This document shows, one piece after another, positions 25,201-33,630 of a stretch of DNA of 64,000 bases; the stretch's first letter is position 1; each line of letters starts with the position of its first letter. This DNA is from Apricaphanius iberus. Taxonomy: Eukaryota > Chordata > Actinopteri > Cyprinodontiformes > Aphaniidae. Position numbers and translations under genes: made by a program. Location of the stretch: positions 3,162,001-3,226,000 of the forward strand of contig JAPXFQ010000364.1 in the NCBI GenBank assembly GCA_028564705.1. The letters run 5' to 3'. A model generated the notes under the pieces. That model worked only from the letters and a program-made list of their open reading frames with translations. It was not told where the DNA came from and searched no databases.

Positions 25201-26432
25201 TCAGAATTTGACTTAAAAAACCAAACATAGAAGCATGGATCCATCCTGCCTTTGTGGTGGTGAAATGTTTTCAAGTATTTTCGGTACAGATTGATTCATC
25301 ATGTAAAGGCCACATCCTACCTGAATAATGTTGCTGACCGTGTCTATTCACTTATGACCAGTGTTTCTCTCTCTATAGAACAGTTTCCTATAATGTTCTC
25401 TCACTTATTTTCCTCCTAAATATATAGATAAATAGATTGTTTTAATTTGATTTTAGTCATGATGTAAAGGAGAAGCACACACTTTCTTTAGTCCTGTTGG
25501 TTGTTTAAAATTTTACACCATTTTGGTTTCGAAACCAGGCAAAAAGTAATTAATATTATAATTATTGTATTTAATTTGTCCTCACAGACATGTGGGCACC
25601 TGTATACTAATAGTAAGGCCCTGAGAGCTTCAAGCAGAAAGAACAACGTTTCCGTGTGGTTCTTTGTGAAGCTCTCTGTTAACCTCCGTGTGATTGTTTG
25701 TTCCTCAGAGGCAGCAGCTGGGCACCACTGCAGAGATGGAAATAGCTAAAATGTTGGAAGAGAACAACAGCATAGTGAAGTTTGGCTACCAATTCACTCA
25801 GCAGGGACCTCGGTCCAGGGCTGCTGCAGCCATCACCAAGAACAACGACCTCGGTATGTTTCATATACACACACTCGAAAAAAGAGATTTAATTAACCTC
25901 TATAAGATAAAATAAAAAATGTATTATTGATGCTGGTATTTGTGTATGTGGAAATGTTCTGACAAGTTATTTTGGCTTCTGAACATCTGTTGAGGTTTCC
26001 CAGACATTAGTCAGCAGTGACCAACTCTCCTCTTTCCTTTAGCTCCTCCCCCTGCCAGAGCTGCCATTGCTCAGGTCTGATGCATGGGTGTGTCAAGGGG
26101 TTGAAATTAACAGTGACATGTTTTACACTGTCTGAATGGTGCATTCACTACATTAACAGTTTTAAAACCGAGACTAAATGATCTTACATCCTTCAGAGTG
26201 ACGACATCTCACTTGCTGTTTCCTGTACATGCTGACACACGCTGTTGAAATAGTTTTTAATGTATGACCGCAGAGTTCATGAAGACTCACTTCTTCTTAT
26301 TAAGATTGACTAACAGATCTGTGAAGCTTTCAGACAACTCAGCATGCTTACTTTTGTTTAATCTTGATATATTTGAATATTTTTTTTTGTTCCTTTCCAG
26401 TCCGCAGGAGGCGAGTGGAGAGGGACCATTAG
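13158..26432 (+). CDS. tmod3: TMOD3, tropomodulin-3 (9 coding exons, 346 aa)
   Basis: Tropomodulins cap the slow-growing (pointed) end of tropomyosin-coated actin filaments. Coding exons: 13158-13283, 14145-14301, 21421-21543, 23653-23727, 23813-23943, 24021-24128, 24240-24383, 25709-25853 and 26401-26432, total 1041 nt including stop; every junction has GT/AG and phases agree. The N-terminal third ([49 protein letters not shown]) carries the tropomyosin- and actin-binding segments. LDPELEEAL then links to the LRR C-terminal actin-binding domain ([63 protein letters not shown]). The ending [10 protein letters not shown] and the ENALLPAG block favour TMOD3 over TMOD2. Human TMOD3 is 352 aa. 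The start is in a perfect GCCACCATGG context. Confidence 0.94.
13284..14144. other. TMOD3 intron 2
   Basis: AT-rich intron, nothing recognisable beyond splice sites. Confidence 0.5.
14145..14301 (+). CDS. tmod3: TMOD3 exon 3
   Basis: Acceptor CTCTACAG, donor AAAAAAG|GTAGGT, phase 0 in and phase 1 out. Encodes residues 43-94: [11 protein letters not shown] ... [16 protein letters not shown] ... [10 protein letters not shown], the actin-binding site 1 region. Confidence 0.93.
14321..15065. repeat. Fold-back element copy, one arm, with an insertion
   Basis: Left end (AATTCCGTG...GACCTTATTTT) and body (ACTCACCCTCAGAAGTTTGGA...ACGAACGCCTCGCAAGTGC) match the arms of the 2215-2879 element. Only one arm is present. 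It is interrupted by the PIF-like MITE at 14384-14800. Confidence 0.75.
14384..14800. mobile_element. PIF/Harbinger-like MITE with TTA duplication
   Basis: 417-bp element, termini TGGTGCGTTTAGA and (reverse complement) TTGTGCATTCAGA, flanked by TTA at 14381-14383 and 14801-14803. Removing it plus one TTA restores the ...TTTTCTTACTCACCC... sequence of the surrounding fold-back element, which proves the insertion. A 3-bp TTA duplication is typical of PIF/Harbinger. A partial copy lies at 44639-44840. Confidence 0.82.
15066..16004. other. TMOD3 intron 3, first part
   Basis: AT-rich intron; 15610-15760 resembles a weakly preserved copy of the repeat at 16005-16260 (ACATTCATACATTGCTG ... GGAATTGAACC). 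No exon. Confidence 0.4.
16005..16260. repeat. Dispersed fish repeat (TTATATAGCGCTTTTC family)
   Basis: Begins with an AAT microsatellite (16005-16020), then TTATATAGCGCTTTTC, ACTCTCACACACTGGTGG, TCTTGCCCAAGGACACAACG and GGGGATTCGAACCAGCAACC. This order is common to a very abundant fish interspersed repeat. The GATTCGAACC piece resembles a tRNA B box, but there is no tRNA fold. Confidence 0.65.
16395..17543. mobile_element. hAT element, non-autonomous
   Basis: 1149-bp element with ends TAGGGCTTGGCAATAT and (reverse complement) TGGGGCTGGGCGATAT. Flanking 8-bp duplication TCTTAGCG (16387-16394) / TCTTAGTG (17544-17551), one mismatch. The 8-bp duplication and the TAGGG(C)TGGGC termini fit hAT. 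No transposase reading frame is retained. Confidence 0.82.
17721..17976. mobile_element. Palindromic TTAA-flanked MITE (T2/Kolobok-like)
   Basis: 256-bp fold-back element. Ends AAGGATATTCCACCCCTAAG and (reverse complement) AGGGATATTCCACCCCTAAG; the palindrome continues inward through AATTCCCCTGATCTGGCAGC. Flanked by TTAA at 17717-17720 and 17977-17980. It could fold into one long hairpin if transcribed with TMOD3 intron 3. Confidence 0.85.
17981..21420. other. TMOD3 intron 3, remainder
   Basis: About 3.4 kb of AT-rich intron. Open frames here (for example 20196-20603, minus) show no family resemblance. No well-bounded repeat recognised. Confidence 0.45.
21421..21543 (+). CDS. tmod3: TMOD3 exon 4
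   Basis: Acceptor TTCTCCATAG, donor AGCAG|GTAAGA. Encodes about residues 95-135: [38 protein letters not shown], the second tropomyosin-binding segment. Confidence 0.92.
21600..21912. repeat. Dispersed fish repeat with ATATAAATAAA tail
   Basis: Contains GAGCCTGGTTCTGCCGGAGG, TTCTTCCTGTTAAAAGGGAG, GTGCCTTGAGA and a tail GGCGCTATATAAATAAA followed by TGAATTGAATTGAA. This module order recurs throughout teleost genomes and ends like a LINE/SINE 3' tail. It begins about 60 bp after TMOD3 exon 4. A related tail is at 34935-34970. Confidence 0.6.
22010..23340 (+). mobile_element. Degenerate Tc1-like element
   Basis: Ancient Tc1/mariner remnant with transposase sense on the plus strand. Recognisable blocks include GAAAGGTTAGGCAAGGAG, AGAGGCCTGTAAGAGG, TCCACCGTGAAACATGATGG and CTTTCCAGCAGGG, the equivalents of conserved transposase segments. 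Stops and indels are throughout. An older-looking insertion starting GGTGGTTCTCAAACTCTGG (about 22464) interrupts it. Ends are not precisely definable. Lies in TMOD3 intron 4. Confidence 0.6.
23653..23727 (+). CDS. tmod3: TMOD3 exon 5
   Basis: Short exon, acceptor TTTTTTGCACAG, donor AACA|GTGAGT. Encodes [20 protein letters not shown] then KEGYN. The AILGVH start is conserved in tropomodulins; the rest is variable linker. Confidence 0.88.
23813..23943 (+). CDS. tmod3: TMOD3 exon 6
   Basis: Only 85 bp after exon 5, so the intron is near minimal length. Encodes [19 protein letters not shown] to EVNLNNIK, the start of the leucine-rich repeat domain. Donor AAG|GTACGC, phase 0. Confidence 0.92.
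24021..24128 (+). CDS. tmod3: TMOD3 exon 7
   Basis: Acceptor TTTCCCCAG, donor GTG|GTGAGA; intron 6 is 77 bp. Encodes 36 residues [20 protein letters not shown] to [16 protein letters not shown] core. Confidence 0.92.
24240..24383 (+). CDS. tmod3: TMOD3 exon 8
   Basis: Acceptor GTCTTCTAG, donor CAG|GTATGA. Encodes 48 residues [20 protein letters not shown] to LTEIKIDNQ, two leucine-rich repeats. Confidence 0.93.
24384..25708. other. TMOD3 intron 8
   Basis: AT-rich intron. At about 25005-25075, CCATACCACTTTATTTTTAT followed by AAAGTGCTTCAC resembles the dispersed fish repeat that ends GCGCTATATAAATAAA, in the opposite orientation. Nothing else identified. Confidence 0.45.
25709..25853 (+). 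CDS. tmod3: TMOD3 exon 9
   Basis: Acceptor TTGTTCCTCAG, donor CTCG|GTATGT. Encodes [19 protein letters not shown] to [11 protein letters not shown], the last repeat and C-terminal capping helix. Confidence 0.93.
26043..26080 (+). CDS. tmod3: Possible alternative last exon of TMOD3
   Basis: After exon 9 a strong acceptor, CCTCTTTCCTTTAG, precedes 38 nt that read in frame from exon 9 as [12 protein letters not shown] then TGA. Use of it would replace the basic [10 protein letters not shown] tail with a short proline/alanine tail. It could equally be chance or a poison exon; no transcript evidence. As an internal exon ending at TCAG|GTCTGA it would shift the frame. Confidence 0.25.
26401..26432 (+). 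CDS. tmod3: TMOD3 exon 10, terminal coding part
   Basis: Acceptor TTCCTTTCCAG; encodes [10 protein letters not shown] then TAG. The basic tail is the usual tropomodulin C-terminus. Confidence 0.88.
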
Positions 26433-28140
26433 AGTGCTACTTTTGTCCGAGCCAATCCTCCTGTTCATCTCATCGCGTGGAATAATTTCAGCCATTGCTC
26501 TGGTCTCATCTCAGTGTGTGGAAGTTTTAGTCTTGTGCCAAACTGCGGGGCAAGGCATGCTCAACCTGAACAATACATCAGAGAAGAAGGGAAATAACTG
26601 GAATTGCCCTTTCCCTGTTCATATGTTTCTTATGTTTTTGATGTTGTAAATCTCATTAGTTTTTAAACATGTAATTTCAGCTGCTCTGATTTTGAGCCTT
26701 TATATTACCTGTCCAGACTTTTTACATACTTGTTTTTTCTTTTTTTTCTTTTATACAACTCTATAATACATGTGAAGTAGTAATGCACAGTACCATGTAA
26801 CAAACGGTTGCTTTCAGGAAACTCCAAAACCACTTGGACACGCGGAGACTTGTGTTGTCCCTTCTGTTTGCAGTTGCGATCAAAGCTTCATGTTGAAACA
26901 AAGCAGCAGAACATGTCTGAAGTTCATGCTTACTTCTGGTGAATCTTGGCCCTAACGAAGCAGGGCAGCATGAAGCTGAACGGGCCCTGTGGGTTGCAAG
27001 CGTGTTTATTAAAAGCCTCTTGTAAAGCTGGCTGGACTGGACCTGATGTGTTGTAAGGGTTGGTTTTAACCTATTCAGTGAAGTGTGTTAAAATCACATA
27101 GATATCATTGATTTACTGTCTTGTGTAAAATTATATGCTGTAATCATGACTTGTTTACTGTTCAAATCTAACAGAAGTTCTTGTTTTGATACGGTTACAA
27201 TTTTAATTATTTTTGAATTAAAAAAACTAGACTATAAACTAGATAATAAGGTTTAGATTACAGCAAATTAGGCTTGTTTTCCAAAAGAGTAGAAAAAAGC
27301 CAGTTGGGGAAGATTTTGTTACTCAAACATGCCAAAGACTAACACACACAGTGCAGATGACTCAACAAGACTTAATTGTTTTACTCCATGGTGTAGATCC
27401 AAGGGGGGGAAAAGATGCTTATAAAAAACAGATACAAAGATATTTGGACAGTCTTACACTTCTTTTCTGTTGACCATTTTATAACATTAGTTCACTAAGG
27501 CACAAAGAGAATTGGGGTCTGGCAAAAACTCTTCTCAGGCTCCAACTGCTTGAATATTTTTTTTTTAAATTTATATATTTTAGATTGAACTTGTAATTTG
27601 AACTCCTTCGTTCTCCCCGACAGTAGAACAGAGTTGAAAATTCAGGTTTATCAGTTCTTCTAACCTGCTTCAGATAGTGAACCAGGACTTTTTCAGGAGT
27701 TAGTTGAACCTTGTTCATGCTGTTTTTAGGAACAATACTCTGGCATGACACCCTCACTTTTGAACATCAAGTTTATGTTGACCAAAAAGCTTCACATTCC
27801 ATTGGAAATAACTTTACTGGGTTTATATATATATATGTGTGTGTGTGTGTGCACTATTTCTATGTCCACATCTGCTAGTATTTCCTCACAGATTGTTTTT
27901 ACATTTCTGGGTTTTCTGGTGAACAGTCACCTAAAGTGGAAAACATTACTTTTTTTTTTTTTTTGCTTGGGCTTTTTAGTTATTGGTGGCTCATAACATG
28001 TATGAAAACTGTAAAATACCATCTCAAATGGAAAGTATGCACAGAGATACATCTGTATCGTATAGCCACAAATCACTGTTTTTTTTTTTGTACCTGAACA
28101 CAACCGGTGTATTATTAAATAAACCCCAAGACAGGTTAAA
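26433..28140 (+). other. tmod3: TMOD3 3' UTR (probable)
   Basis: Non-coding sequence downstream of the stop. Candidate poly(A) signals AATAAA occur at 28118-28123 and 28171-28176, giving a 3' UTR of about 1.7 kb. A (TA)n(TG)n microsatellite lies at about 27826-27851. The extent is inferred; no transcript data. Confidence 0.45.
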
Positions 28141-28446
28141 AAGCACTGCTGAATATAACGCGTCCGAAACAATAAATGTTTATATATACATATGGTGTTG
28201 GTTTTTTTTGTATAAATTTATAACTAGTTCTAACACGCTCTTGAGGGAAGAAAAGCCATGAAAGGGTCAGTTAACAGTGTGCCTAGCATATTAATGGGAG
28301 GGGGGGGGGGAAAGCCACTTAATATAAATAACCATAACCTTAGGAATTTTGTGAGGGGGAAAATCCCAGGTTTGGTTCTAACTACCATCCTTGAGAAAAA
28401 TCTGTTATGTTAAGTTTTTAAGCAGATTATTAATAAACTCTTAAGG

Positions 28447-28660
28447 CAGGGGTTCCTAACCCTGATCATCATGGTCTGCTGTCCTATATGTGGTGGGTGT
28501 TTGATTTGCACTTCCTCTACAGGCTTAAATGAATCCGTGATTAACAGGATTATGTAGCAACTGCAAGTAATGCAATCATTTACATCAGTTGTGCTGGAGC
28601 AGGGACAGATTTAAAACCTGTAGGACAGTGGGCCCTAAGGACCAGGGTTGGGGACCACTG
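28447..28660. mobile_element. hAT MITE with 8-bp target duplication
   Basis: 214-bp element. Ends CAGGGGTTCCTAACCCTG and (reverse complement) CAGTGGTCCCCAACCCTGG. Flanked by TCTTAAGG (28439-28446) and TCCTAAGG (28661-28668), one mismatch in eight. Classic hAT (Charlie-type) termini. Lies just beyond the TMOD3 3' end. Confidence 0.88.
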
Positions 28661-29289
28661 TCCTAAGGCAAACAAAAAGACTCAAAGCTATGCTAGGATC
28701 AAAAGACAATAAACCTCAGTTATCTGAGAAAATACTGAATTTGTTTAGATTCAATAAAACAGAAATAGAAGTCCAAGACGTTTGTGTATGCATCTTAACC
28801 TTAGTGGAAAATTTTAAGTATGTAAAACAGCCGAGACAGATTTGTGTTTTTAGCACCTTTTAACTATAGCCACTTTTGGATGGAGAAGTTTTAAAGGATA
28901 CATATTATGACTATTTTTCCACAATTTAAAATAGGTCTAAGAGTTCCAGAAAACATGTTTCTGAAGTTGTTTCCTGGAAATAACTTGCAGGAAACAATAG
29001 TTACCAAACTGTATTTCTCTCTGTTTCAGAAAGTTATGGACATGGCGGCTGCAGTAGTTCAACCATACACACAAAAAAGGGAATTAAACCATACAAGAAA
29101 AAAAATGAGTTCAACCAAACAAACAAGTTTGAACCAGAATCTGCTCCTGTAGGAGGGGAGTCTCCTGCACAGCAAATTTAAAAGTGCAGATTTAACACTA
29201 TCATAGTTGAAATCAGCACTCATGCAGAGTTTATATGGTGACCTCAAATAAATAACTCAAGACATGATAAAAAATTTTACACCATAAAG

Positions 29290-29437
29290 GTTGCAATTAG
29301 TCTGTCGGTGTTAATAATAATAATAATAATAATACAGATGGGATTACTGCTCTTCAGTGACCTGGATCTGTGGACAGGTTGTACTGTAAACTACTGAATT
29401 TCCCCTGATGGGATCAATAAAGTCTTTTTGATTTAAT
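29290..29437 (+). repeat. LINE 3' tail fragment
   Basis: CTGAATTTCCCCTGATGGGA followed by TCAATAAAGTCTTTTTGATT is the usual 3' end of fish non-LTR retrotransposons. It is preceded by an AAT microsatellite (about 29314-29332). Only the last ~100 bp remain. Confidence 0.55.
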
Positions 29438-29719
29438 TGAAAATTAACTCAAAATATTTTTATTCTGCTAATTCCACTCCCCAATGTTTCTGTGTGAGAA
29501 CCTGATACTCAGAGAATTCAGCAAAAATGCTTCTGAATGGTTATTGAAGAAATGACTTCAAGTTAAAAGAATAGATTTAACTGCTTACCTGGCACTCTGA
29601 TATCTTCCTGAGACGCCGACGCAAAGCCTTCCAGCTCCATCAGCTGACTCCAGCTCTCTAGCACCGCAGAGACTCTTTGAGCGCCGTGCGGCGGCAGGTC
29701 TTCAGCCTTCCTAGCCCTT

Positions 29720-30020
29720 ACCGCCAGCATCTTACCATCAAAAATTCATGTCTTCTCACCGGTTCTCAGCAGCTCAGTTTGGCAGCGCGTTTCCCTTCTA
29801 CTCCGCGGTTGCTTCTTCTCCTGTCCTCCCCGCTCTTACCGCCAGTATCTTACCATAAAAAATAAATCCAACCTATGCTGCTCTTCTGCGGCAGATCTCA
29901 CGTCTTCTGACCGGTTCTCAGCAGCTCAGTTTGGCGGCACATTTCCCTTCTACTCCGTGGTTGCTTCTTCTCCCGTCCTCCCCGCTCTTACCGCTAGCAT
30001 CTTACCATAAAAAATAAAGT
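29720..30020. repeat. 152-bp tandem repeat, about two copies
   Basis: TCTTCTCACCGGTTCTCAGC at 29751 recurs as TCTTCTGACCGGTTCTCAGC at 29903; CTTACCGCCAGTATCTTACC at 29835 recurs at 29987. Period 152 bp. A further partial unit (missing about 34 bp) begins near 29720. Each unit carries, on the minus strand, the ATGGTAAGAT donor-like sequence seen after the THAP-like exon. Confidence 0.8.
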
Positions 30021-30201
30021 CAACCCATGCCGCTCTTCTGTCCTCTTCCACTGGGACCCGATAAAGTGTTTTGAGCTCTTTTGAGCAGCCAAAAACAGAG
30101 CATTTTGCCTGGAGCTGCAACATGGTGTTTCCTAATCTGAACAAGTGCTTTCCAATCGGAAACTGTTGTTTACTGCTGTACCTGGTGGGTGGAGACAGCA
30201 A
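30015..30201 (-). pseudogene. THAP-like zinc-finger exon inside the TTAA element
   Basis: The minus-strand frame 30201-29950 encodes 83 aa. From an internal Met (MLQLQAK) it reads CSVFGCSKELKTLYRVP followed by EEDRRAAWVDFIF, which has the CxxxxC start, the aromatic/RVP block and the W-x-x-F/I spacing of the N-terminal half of a THAP domain. The later Cys and His ligands are missing, so it is only the first exon's worth. It ends at TTTATG|GTAAGA, a good donor, where the frame runs into repeat sequence. THAP domains bind DNA and occur in P-element and Kolobok transposases. Assignment is inferred from pattern, not searched. Confidence 0.5.
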
Positions 30202-30444
30202 TCACCTGGTGGGTGGAGGCAACTCTGAGGAGGTGTGGATATTCCAATATTCCGGCTTTTGACGTAGAAAGCCGGACAGATTTTGAACAGCTCAATCAGA
30301 GACTGAATGCAGGATCAATTAAGAAAATCATATCTCACTCAAAACAGCAAACCCAAATTTATATGCATGTATATGCACCAGAGACACACAATAACAACCC
30401 AAATTCCAGGAAAAGTGATTTTTTTCATAATATGTCTCCTTTAA

Positions 30445-32090
30445 GACCTGCATTCTTAGTACAATCCTCTTAGAATTTAGTTCTTATAACTACCCTTCTC
30501 AGGGGAACCTTTTCAGATTCAATTTGCACAGGACTGAGGAACCTCGAGACTGATGTGACGAAACCGGCTGTTTTAAAGATTTAATTTTATTTTTTAGTTT
30601 TTCTATTTTAGTTAGATGTTTTTTTAATGCCAGGGTCTTAACATGCAGAAATCTCTCAAGGGGCGTAGCTTATGAGTTCCAATTGAACCACAAAAAGACA
30701 CTGCTCAGAGTAGGAGCTAAAATGGTTTTAGGAACTGAGGGCCATGATTCCTAGTTATACTTATCTATCCGAATGCTCAAAAAACCAACCTGCTTCCTGA
30801 AAAGGTTGCAGGAACTACAAAAGGTTCCTACAGTCCGAAAGCAACTATTATGGTCGTGTGAATCATTCCCCACTTAACTCTGGAGGAACAAGAATAAAGG
30901 GAGCTGACAGAAGAGCAAAACATTAAATCTTCACAGAGAAACTGGAGAACCTCCTTGTCAACAGACCAACTAAGAAGTTCATTTTCCATCTTTAGATTCA
31001 GAATGTTTACAGAAGTCACTCTGCAGCCTTGTGATCGTAGATTTGAACTCCAGATCCCCAGTTGTGGGATTTTCTAATCACTGACAGGCCTTTTGGGTTT
31101 GGCTCGGGTCTTCATGCGGTGCACATATGAAGCCTTTAATCAGACCCAGTTGTCAGCTTGTTTGCGCATGCCTGAAAGATGATGTAATGAATATGACTCC
31201 ATCGCTCTGTGGTTTTCCTGTGCCAAAGAGCTGCTGAGCCAGCAAGGTGCTGTCAGAGAAAACACAGCACTTCTGGCAGGAAACTTTGACCCGCTGAGGG
31301 TGAGAGTTGAATGACTCAAGTGTTTCAACACAGAGAGTTAAACGAACAAGAGCATCAGCCTAAAGTCATGTCTGTTAGTCACAAACAAAGGCACCACTTT
31401 ACAAAGGAGAAATACAAACCGAGAATCTGGCAGTAGAACACACAAATTTGAGGTTATGTAAGCACAGTACAATTGCTCCTTTACTCTGCCTACACATGTG
31501 GAAAAATAGACTGAAAATAAGCCTCATGGTCTTTATTAGAGGTTTTCATGTTCAGACAGGACTCTCATAAATGCTTAATTTACTCTCAACCAAAAATAAC
31601 TGACACAGCCTGAGAAGAGTGTTTCTCTCATAATATGCAGCAAAACTTGCAGTTTGGGAACAGCTCACACACAACCATGTCACTGCAAAACTAAGAGTTG
31701 TTGAGCATAACAATATCTGGAAAAATATGCTGCATCTCATTCTTACAGTGATTAAACAGATCAACAGAAATAGTAAACAAGACCTCCACTAATTACTACA
31801 GAAGCAGAAATCCTCAATGCATTGTCATTCTCTTCAACCAAGCCACTGATATTTTTAAGGACTTACTAACTCTGGGACATCCGAACGCAACATCAGTTTT
31901 TACATTCTAGGAATTCAGAAAATGTTATGTTAGGATAGAGTGTTTTTTTAATATATAATAACAGTCCAACATCACTAACCAGATCACTCTTTTCGGTAAA
32001 AAAATAAAAATTTGCTAAAGGGATTGTCCTTTCTGGTGAGCAATGGATAGATTTCTACACAACAAAAACTTTGCTAGTAGATGCAGTCGA
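30445..32090. other. Intergenic, TMOD3 to LYSMD2, first part
   Basis: No gene. 30470-30850 contains repeated GGAACC/GGTTCC-type blocks (CAGGGGAACCTTTTCAG; GCAGGAACTACAAAAGGTTC) and may be a decayed inverted-repeat element. The rest is unremarkable AT-rich sequence. No tropomodulin exon is seen. Confidence 0.45.
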
Positions 32091-32659
32091 GTAACAAAAA
32101 AGTAACAGACCCAAAAGGTGATTCCTTTTAACTGGATTAATAATTGAAAAGGAGGTGTTCACAATGATAGCAATTGGCTGTTCCGTCAGTGAAGGTCATC
32201 CATTCCCTGAAAACCAGATGTCAACCAGGCAGCTCTTATTTAAGGATTCAGGCAGCAAGTGTTGCACATGTTGGGTAATGTGCATTCACCCCTGGGGATT
32301 GAGGTAAAATGGGACGTTCCAGACGATGTTCAGCAGACCGGTGCGCTTTGATTAAAAAGCTGATTGGAGAGGATGAAACATATAACATAAGTGCAGAAAA
32401 TGTTGACCTGCTCAGCTAAAATTATCTCAAATGAAAGACATGGATGAAAACGGAAATGTACAATTCAAACATGTAACTAACCTCAAGAAGCCCTCACAAA
32501 GCCCCCTCTTTAAATAATTAAAAATTATATTAAAAAGAACAGAAGAGGTTATAATTGATCATAAAACACTGACTGGCCTAAAAAGAAATTAAACAATCTT
32601 TACTGGACTGATGAAAGTAAAATTGTCACACAAACCCTAAAGACTGAAATCTATCCTTA

Positions 32660-32893
32660 GCAAAAAAGTAGTATACATGAAGTCCATTTTATCAAGTATA
32701 CTTCAATAAACTAAAATGTGAACTACAATGACATACCTAATACACTGGTATAGTACTTAACATGTACTTGTAGTTTACATTTCAGTATATTGAAGTATAC
32801 GTAAAGTATCTCTAAAGTATAATTCTATAAGCTTGAAAATTTTCCAATTTAGTATAAATAATTATACTTGATGAAATGAACTTGCTAAGAGAA
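32660..32893. mobile_element. AT-rich inverted-repeat MITE
   Basis: Left TCCATTTTATCAAGTATACT is mirrored on the right as (reverse complement) GTTCATTTCATCAAGTATAA. It separates two blocks of the surrounding Tc1 remnant. Exact ends and target duplication could not be fixed. Confidence 0.45.
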
Positions 32894-32977
32894 TTTTACA
32901 GTACACTGTAGAGCATGGTAGTTTACGTATTATGCTTTGGGGATATTTCCAATATCAGCAGTATATATGGTATCAGG

Positions 32978-33390
32978 TAGTGGTGCACCAATCCGACTTT
33001 TTCAGTCCCGATACCGATGCCTGGCTTTTGTGTATCTGTCGATACCCTATACTGATCCGATACTATTAATTAACGAACTTTATAACGTCCACCTTATACC
33101 TTTATTGAAGAGACTAAAGGCACTGGACTTTAATAAATGTTTTTCTAAGTTTGCTGCTTACTAATTGCCCTGTGGGACCAATAAAGTTTTCTGAATCTGA
33201 ATCTGAATCTTTACTAAACATAACTAAGACAAAATAACTGCGAAAATAAAATTCTAAGTGAAAAATGTATCTTTTTTGTGAATTTATGGCAGATTTTCCA
33301 AATTTTGAGTATCAGTTCATGGTATTGGTTAAGTTTATATATTAGACGGTATCGGGGCTGATACCCAGTATCAGTATCGCCGTATCCCAA
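32978..33390. mobile_element. hAT MITE, perfect 8-bp duplication
   Basis: Starts TAGTGGTGCACCAATCCGAC; flanked by GTATCAGG at 32970-32977 and again at 33391-33398, a perfect 8-bp duplication. The interior has the CGATACCGATGCC-type sequence of a common fish hAT MITE. It also contains a LINE tail (CCCTGTGGGACCAATAAAG and three CTGAAT units, about 33168-33210), itself a later or captured insert. A second copy in the other orientation is at 41935-42305. Confidence 0.85.
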
Positions 33391-33630
33391 GTATCAGGAC
33401 TCTCTATTGCTATCAAGGATCATGTGGTTTGTATAAATTAAAATGCTTAAAGGGATCATGTGGCCCTATGTCAAAAATGAAATACATTCCATAGGAAAAT
33501 GAATATAACATTAACGTTCTGGACCCAAATCCTTAATCTTAATTCAATTGAAAAGTTGTGGAGTGACATCAAAATTCTGTTTCTATGCCAAAACCAAGAT
33601 GTTCAAAGATAAGATACATATACAGTGATA

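Larger units (their letters stand above)
28895..30440. mobile_element. TTAA-flanked element carrying a THAP-like exon
   Basis: 1546-bp element. Ends AGGATACATATTATGA and (reverse complement) AGGAGACATATTATGA; flanked by TTAA at 28891-28894 and 30441-30444. The interior holds, on the minus strand, a THAP-like coding exon, a 152-bp tandem repeat and a second coding-like stretch (about 29598-29690, ending in CAG|GTAAGC), plus a plus-strand LINE tail at about 29290-29437. TTAA duplication together with a THAP domain points to the Kolobok superfamily. Probably a decayed relative of an autonomous copy. Confidence 0.7.
32090..33630 (+). mobile_element. Degenerate Tc1-like element with two nested insertions
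   Basis: Second Tc1/mariner family, transposase sense on the plus strand. Blocks GGGACGTTCCAGACGATG, TTGATTAAAAAGCTGATTGG, CTGACTGGCCTAAA, ACTGGACTGATGAAAG (the W-x-D-E region), and after the insertions CTTAATCTTAATTCAATTGA (the L-N-P-I-E region) remain in order. It is split by a palindromic MITE at about 32660-32893 and a hAT MITE at 32978-33390. Many stops; dead. Confidence 0.7.

Noticed and set aside
29720..30020. Possible CRISPR-like or satellite array
   Set aside because: Only about two 152-bp units inside a transposon, no spacers; a simple tandem duplication in a eukaryotic genome.
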